Part shown: positions 6,601 through 8,595 of the stretch, piece after piece
How the letters are laid out: every line of letters begins with the position of its first letter
Position numbering within the stretch: position 1 is the stretch's first letter
From: Hymenobacter sp.
Lineage (GTDB): Bacteria; Bacteroidota; Bacteroidia; Cytophagales; Hymenobacteraceae
Reading direction: 5' to 3'
DNA: 8,595 bases
Assembly (NCBI GenBank): GCA_025362615.1
Contig: JANYFQ010000462.1
Location: 1-8,595 of the forward strand
The notes under the pieces: model-generated
The model's input: only the letters and a program-made list of their open reading frames with translations
What the model was told of the DNA's origin: nothing
The model's database searches: none
Made by a program: the position numbers and the translations under genes

Positions 6601-6713
6601 AATTATAAATTATGAATTATGAGTTATGAATTAGGGGTAATGGGTAATGAATTCAAAAACGAGTTGTGATGTCGTCGCTGCAATTCATAACTCATAATTT
6701 ATAATTCATAATT
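6601..6713. repeat. Heptamer-based inverted repeat filling the fabH-efp gap
   Basis: The 32-nt left arm (6601-6632) matches the reverse complement of the right arm (6682-6713) at 30 positions, with the inner 18 bp perfect. The loop is 49 nt (6633-6681). The left arm reads as four 7-nt units: AATTATA, AATTATG, AATTATG, AGTTATG. The element begins 4 nt after the fabH stop and ends 7 nt before the efp ATG, so it occupies nearly all of the 124-bp gap. Confidence 0.9.
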
Positions 6714-6717
6714 AAAG

Positions 6718-7704
6718 TCAGTATGCCCATTTTAAATACACCGACCCCCAGGTGAAGCCGCCACCAAAGGCAGCCAGAATCAGGTTGTCGCCGCGTTTGA
6801 GTTGGGGTTCGTAGTCGGCGAGGCACAGCGGGATGGTGGCGTTGGTGGTGTTGCCGTAGCGGTCGATGTTGAGCATTACTTTTTCGGCCCCCACGCCCAT
6901 GCGGTTGGCGGTGGCGTCGATGATGCGCTTGTTGGCCTGGTGGGGCACGAGCCAGGCCACGTCTTCCTTGCTAAGGTGGTTGCGCTCCATGACCTGGGCG
7001 GCCACGTCGGCCATGTTCGTGACGGCGAATTTGAAGACCGACGCGCCTTCCTGGTAGATGTAGTGCTCCTTGGCGGCGATGGTTTCGGGCGTGGGCGGGC
7101 GGCGGCTGCCGCCGGCTTTCTGGTGCAGGTAGGCCTCGCCGCTGCCGTCGGTCCGCAGCACCTGGTCGAGGATGCCGAAGCCGTCGGTGCTGGGTTCGAG
7201 GAGCACGGCGGCGGCCCCGTCGCCGAAGAGGATGCAGTTGGCGCGGTCAGTGTAGTCCACGATGGCCGACATTTTGTCGGCCCCCACCACAATCACCTTT
7301 TTGTGGGTGCCGGCCTGGATGTACTGCGCCCCCGTCACGAGCGCAAACAGAAACGTGGAGCAAGCCGCGTTCATGTCGAAACTAAAGGCTTTCTTGAGGC
7401 CCACGGCGTTGGAAATGATGTTGGCCGTGGCCGGAAACAGCAAATCGGGGGTCGTGGTGGCGCAAATCAGCAGCTCCACGTCGTCGGGGTTGGTATTGGT
7501 TTTGGCCAGGAGCTGCTGCACGGCCTTGGCCCCCATCACGGAAGTACCCTGGTTTTCGCCCTTCAGAATGCGCCGCTCCTTAATGCCCGTGCGGCTGGTA
7601 ATCCAGGCGTCGGTGGTGTCCACGAGCTTCTCCAGTTCCAGGTTTGTCAGCACGTAGTCGGGCACGTAGGCCCCTACTCCGGTAATGGCGGCAGTCGTCT
7701 TCAT
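6718..7704 (-). CDS. fabH: Beta-ketoacyl-ACP synthase III
   Basis: FabH condenses an acyl-CoA starter with malonyl-ACP to begin fatty-acid synthesis; in Bacteroidota it often accepts branched starters, which is inference here. From the ATG at 7704 the product has 328 residues, the usual length. The catalytic triad is complete: Cys115 (DMNAACSTFLFALVTG), His255 (WLVPHQANKR) and Asn285 (DRYGNTTNATIP). The N-terminus MKTTAAITGVGAYVPDYVLT and the C-terminal AAFGGGFTWGSVYLKW are typical of the family. An ATG seven codons upstream (7725) would add MPLLLPA, which the family does not need. A TAnnTTTG match (TACTTTTG, 7718-7711) lies just before the chosen ATG but lacks a clear -33 element. The gene follows plsX in the conserved plsX-fabH order. 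Confidence 0.97.
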   Translation of the reverse strand: MKTTAAITGVGAYVPDYVLTNLELEKLVDTTDAWITSRTGIKERRILKGENQGTSVMGAKAVQQLLAKTNTNPDDVELLICATTTPDLLFPATANIISNAVGLKKAFSFDMNAACSTFLFALVTGAQYIQAGTHKKVIVVGADKMSAIVDYTDRANCILFGDGAAAVLLEPSTDGFGILDQVLRTDGSGEAYLHQKAGGSRRPPTPETIAAKEHYIYQEGASVFKFAVTNMADVAAQVMERNHLSKEDVAWLVPHQANKRIIDATANRMGVGAEKVMLNIDRYGNTTNATIPLCLADYEPQLKRGDNLILAAFGGGFTWGSVYLKWAY

Positions 7705-7845
7705 AGCCGGCAAAAGTAGGGGCAATGCCCGAAAGCACCGGGCTAAAAATGCCCAAACGCTCCTTACTTCTTGATTATTAGCAGTTAAATTGTTGGTTGA
7801 GCTGCGGCGAGGGCGTTGCCCCCGGTCCGGCCATGCAATGCCTGG
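7705..7845. other. plsX-fabH intergenic region (141 bp) without the heptamer repeat
   Basis: Unlike the next three gaps of the cluster, this one has no long inverted repeat. It contains TACTTTTG on the minus strand (7718-7711), matching TAnnTTTG, with no TTG at 17-23 bp. Small hairpins are possible, such as GGGC-AAT-GCCC (7720-7730), or alternatively GCCCG (7727-7731) with CGGGC (7739-7743). No T tract suited to an intrinsic terminator for plsX was found. Whether fabH has its own promoter here is open. Confidence 0.4.
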
Positions 7846-8595
7846 CTACGATTTGAACGTCGCCCGGACGTGCTCCACAATGCCCGAAGCGGCCATCGTG
7901 TAGCCCTGCACCAGCATATTGGCGATGGCGCGGGGCGTGCTGCGGCCGTGCCCGATGATGGCGTTGTCGTTGATGCCCAGGATGGGCGAGCCGCCCACGG
8001 CTTCGTAGTTGAAGCGGTCGAAAAACGGGTCGTGGATGTGCTTGGCCTCCAGCAGCTCGTAGATGGATTCGGCCATTTTCAGCAGCACGTTGCCCGTGTA
8101 GCCGTCGCAGCTTATCACGTCGGCTTTGTCGTTGAAAAGGTCTCGGCCTTCAATGTTGCCGATAAAGTGAATGTGCGGGTTTTCCTTGAGCAGCGCGTAG
8201 GCCGCTTGCAGCAGCGGGGTGCCCTTGCCTTCTTCTTCGCCCAGGTTCATCAGCCCCACTTTGGGGTGGGCAATGCCGAGCACGTGCTGGGCGTAGAGCG
8301 AGCCCAACTCGCCGAATTGCTCCAGCATTTCGGGTTTGCATTCGGCGTTGGCGCCCACGTCGAGCAAGATGCCGAAGCCGCCGTCGAGCTTGGGCACGAA
8401 GTTGGCGATGGCCGGGCGCAGTACGCCCGGCACGGCCTTTACCGTAAACATGGCCCCCACGAGCATAGCCCCGGTGTTGCCGGCCGAGCAAAAAGCATCT
8501 ACTTCGCCCAAGTGCAGCAGCTTGTAGCCCACGGCAATGCTCGAATCCTGCTTTTGTTGGAAGGCTTTGGCCGGGTGTTCGCTCATTTCGATGAC
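7846..8595 (-). CDS. plsX: Phosphate acyltransferase PlsX, 5' end outside the window
   Basis: PlsX converts acyl-ACP and phosphate to acyl-phosphate, the donor for PlsY in phosphatidic acid synthesis; it is a peripheral membrane enzyme. The frame is open through the right edge and 249 C-terminal residues are visible. The upstream residues VIE and then MSEHPAKAF show that the first Met in view is internal, since it matches an internal segment of E. coli PlsX (MSETPTTA); roughly 90-100 N-terminal residues should lie beyond 8595. Family motifs are CSAGNTGAMLVGAMF, LDVGANAECKPEML, LMNLGEEEGKGTPL, VISCDGYTGNVLLKM and the C-terminal IGHGRSTPRAIANML. The stop is TAG at 7848-7846. By analogy with other genomes rpmF may lie further upstream, but this cannot be seen. 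Confidence 0.96.
   Translation of the reverse strand, partial: VIEMSEHPAKAFQQKQDSSIAVGYKLLHLGEVDAFCSAGNTGAMLVGAMFTVKAVPGVLRPAIANFVPKLDGGFGILLDVGANAECKPEMLEQFGELGSLYAQHVLGIAHPKVGLMNLGEEEGKGTPLLQAAYALLKENPHIHFIGNIEGRDLFNDKADVISCDGYTGNVLLKMAESIYELLEAKHIHDPFFDRFNYEAVGGSPILGINDNAIIGHGRSTPRAIANMLVQGYTMAASGIVEHVRATFKS

Noticed and set aside
6802..7719. 305-codon plus-strand open frame opposite fabH
   Set aside because: Same artefact: it mirrors fabH codons, with a Val/Gly/His-rich composition and no motif.

Overview
The window looks like chromosomal DNA of a GC-rich Bacteroidota, most plausibly a Hymenobacter-type member of the Cytophagales. This rests on gene order, on protein sequences that fit that group, on the general lack of Shine-Dalgarno sequences, and on a promoter of the Bacteroidota type (TTG, 17 bp, TAnnTTTG) before one gene. 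The genus is inference; no database search was possible. Most genes lie on the minus strand.

Right half (3953-8595), minus strand: plsX (5' end beyond the window), fabH, efp, accB, accC. This is a fatty-acid/phospholipid initiation cluster. AccB and AccC form the biotin carboxyl carrier and biotin carboxylase of acetyl-CoA carboxylase. FabH uses malonyl-ACP and acyl-CoA to start fatty-acid synthesis. PlsX converts acyl-ACP to acyl-phosphate for phospholipid synthesis. Elongation factor P sits in the middle. The three gaps fabH-efp, efp-accB and accB-accC are each filled almost entirely by a long inverted repeat whose arms are built from 7-nt tandem units. The repeats begin 3-9 nt after one stop codon and end 7-9 nt before the next start codon.

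Middle (2232-3855): a two-gene toxin-antitoxin-like pair (a small unrecognised antitoxin candidate and a PIN-domain VapC-type toxin, overlapping by ATGA), then an outer-membrane beta-barrel protein with a signal peptide and a Pro-rich linker. A convergent 56-residue membrane protein of the lmo0937 type lies opposite. A strong 21-bp hairpin with A and T tracts on both sides separates the two and can terminate transcription in both directions.

Left part (1-1976): a 3-hydroxyacyl-CoA (3-hydroxybutyryl-CoA) dehydrogenase with its own recognisable promoter, a 383-bp gene-free stretch, msrA (peptide methionine sulfoxide reductase A), and probably the tail of a plus-strand gene with its terminator. 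The gene-free stretch holds five copies of a 42/43-bp tandem repeat, each centred on the palindrome TGCGAGTACTCGCA or a variant, plus one diverged copy in phase upstream.

The coding content is mostly ordinary housekeeping. The unusual material is between genes: the phased palindrome array next to msrA and the gap-filling heptamer inverted repeats inside the fab/acc cluster.
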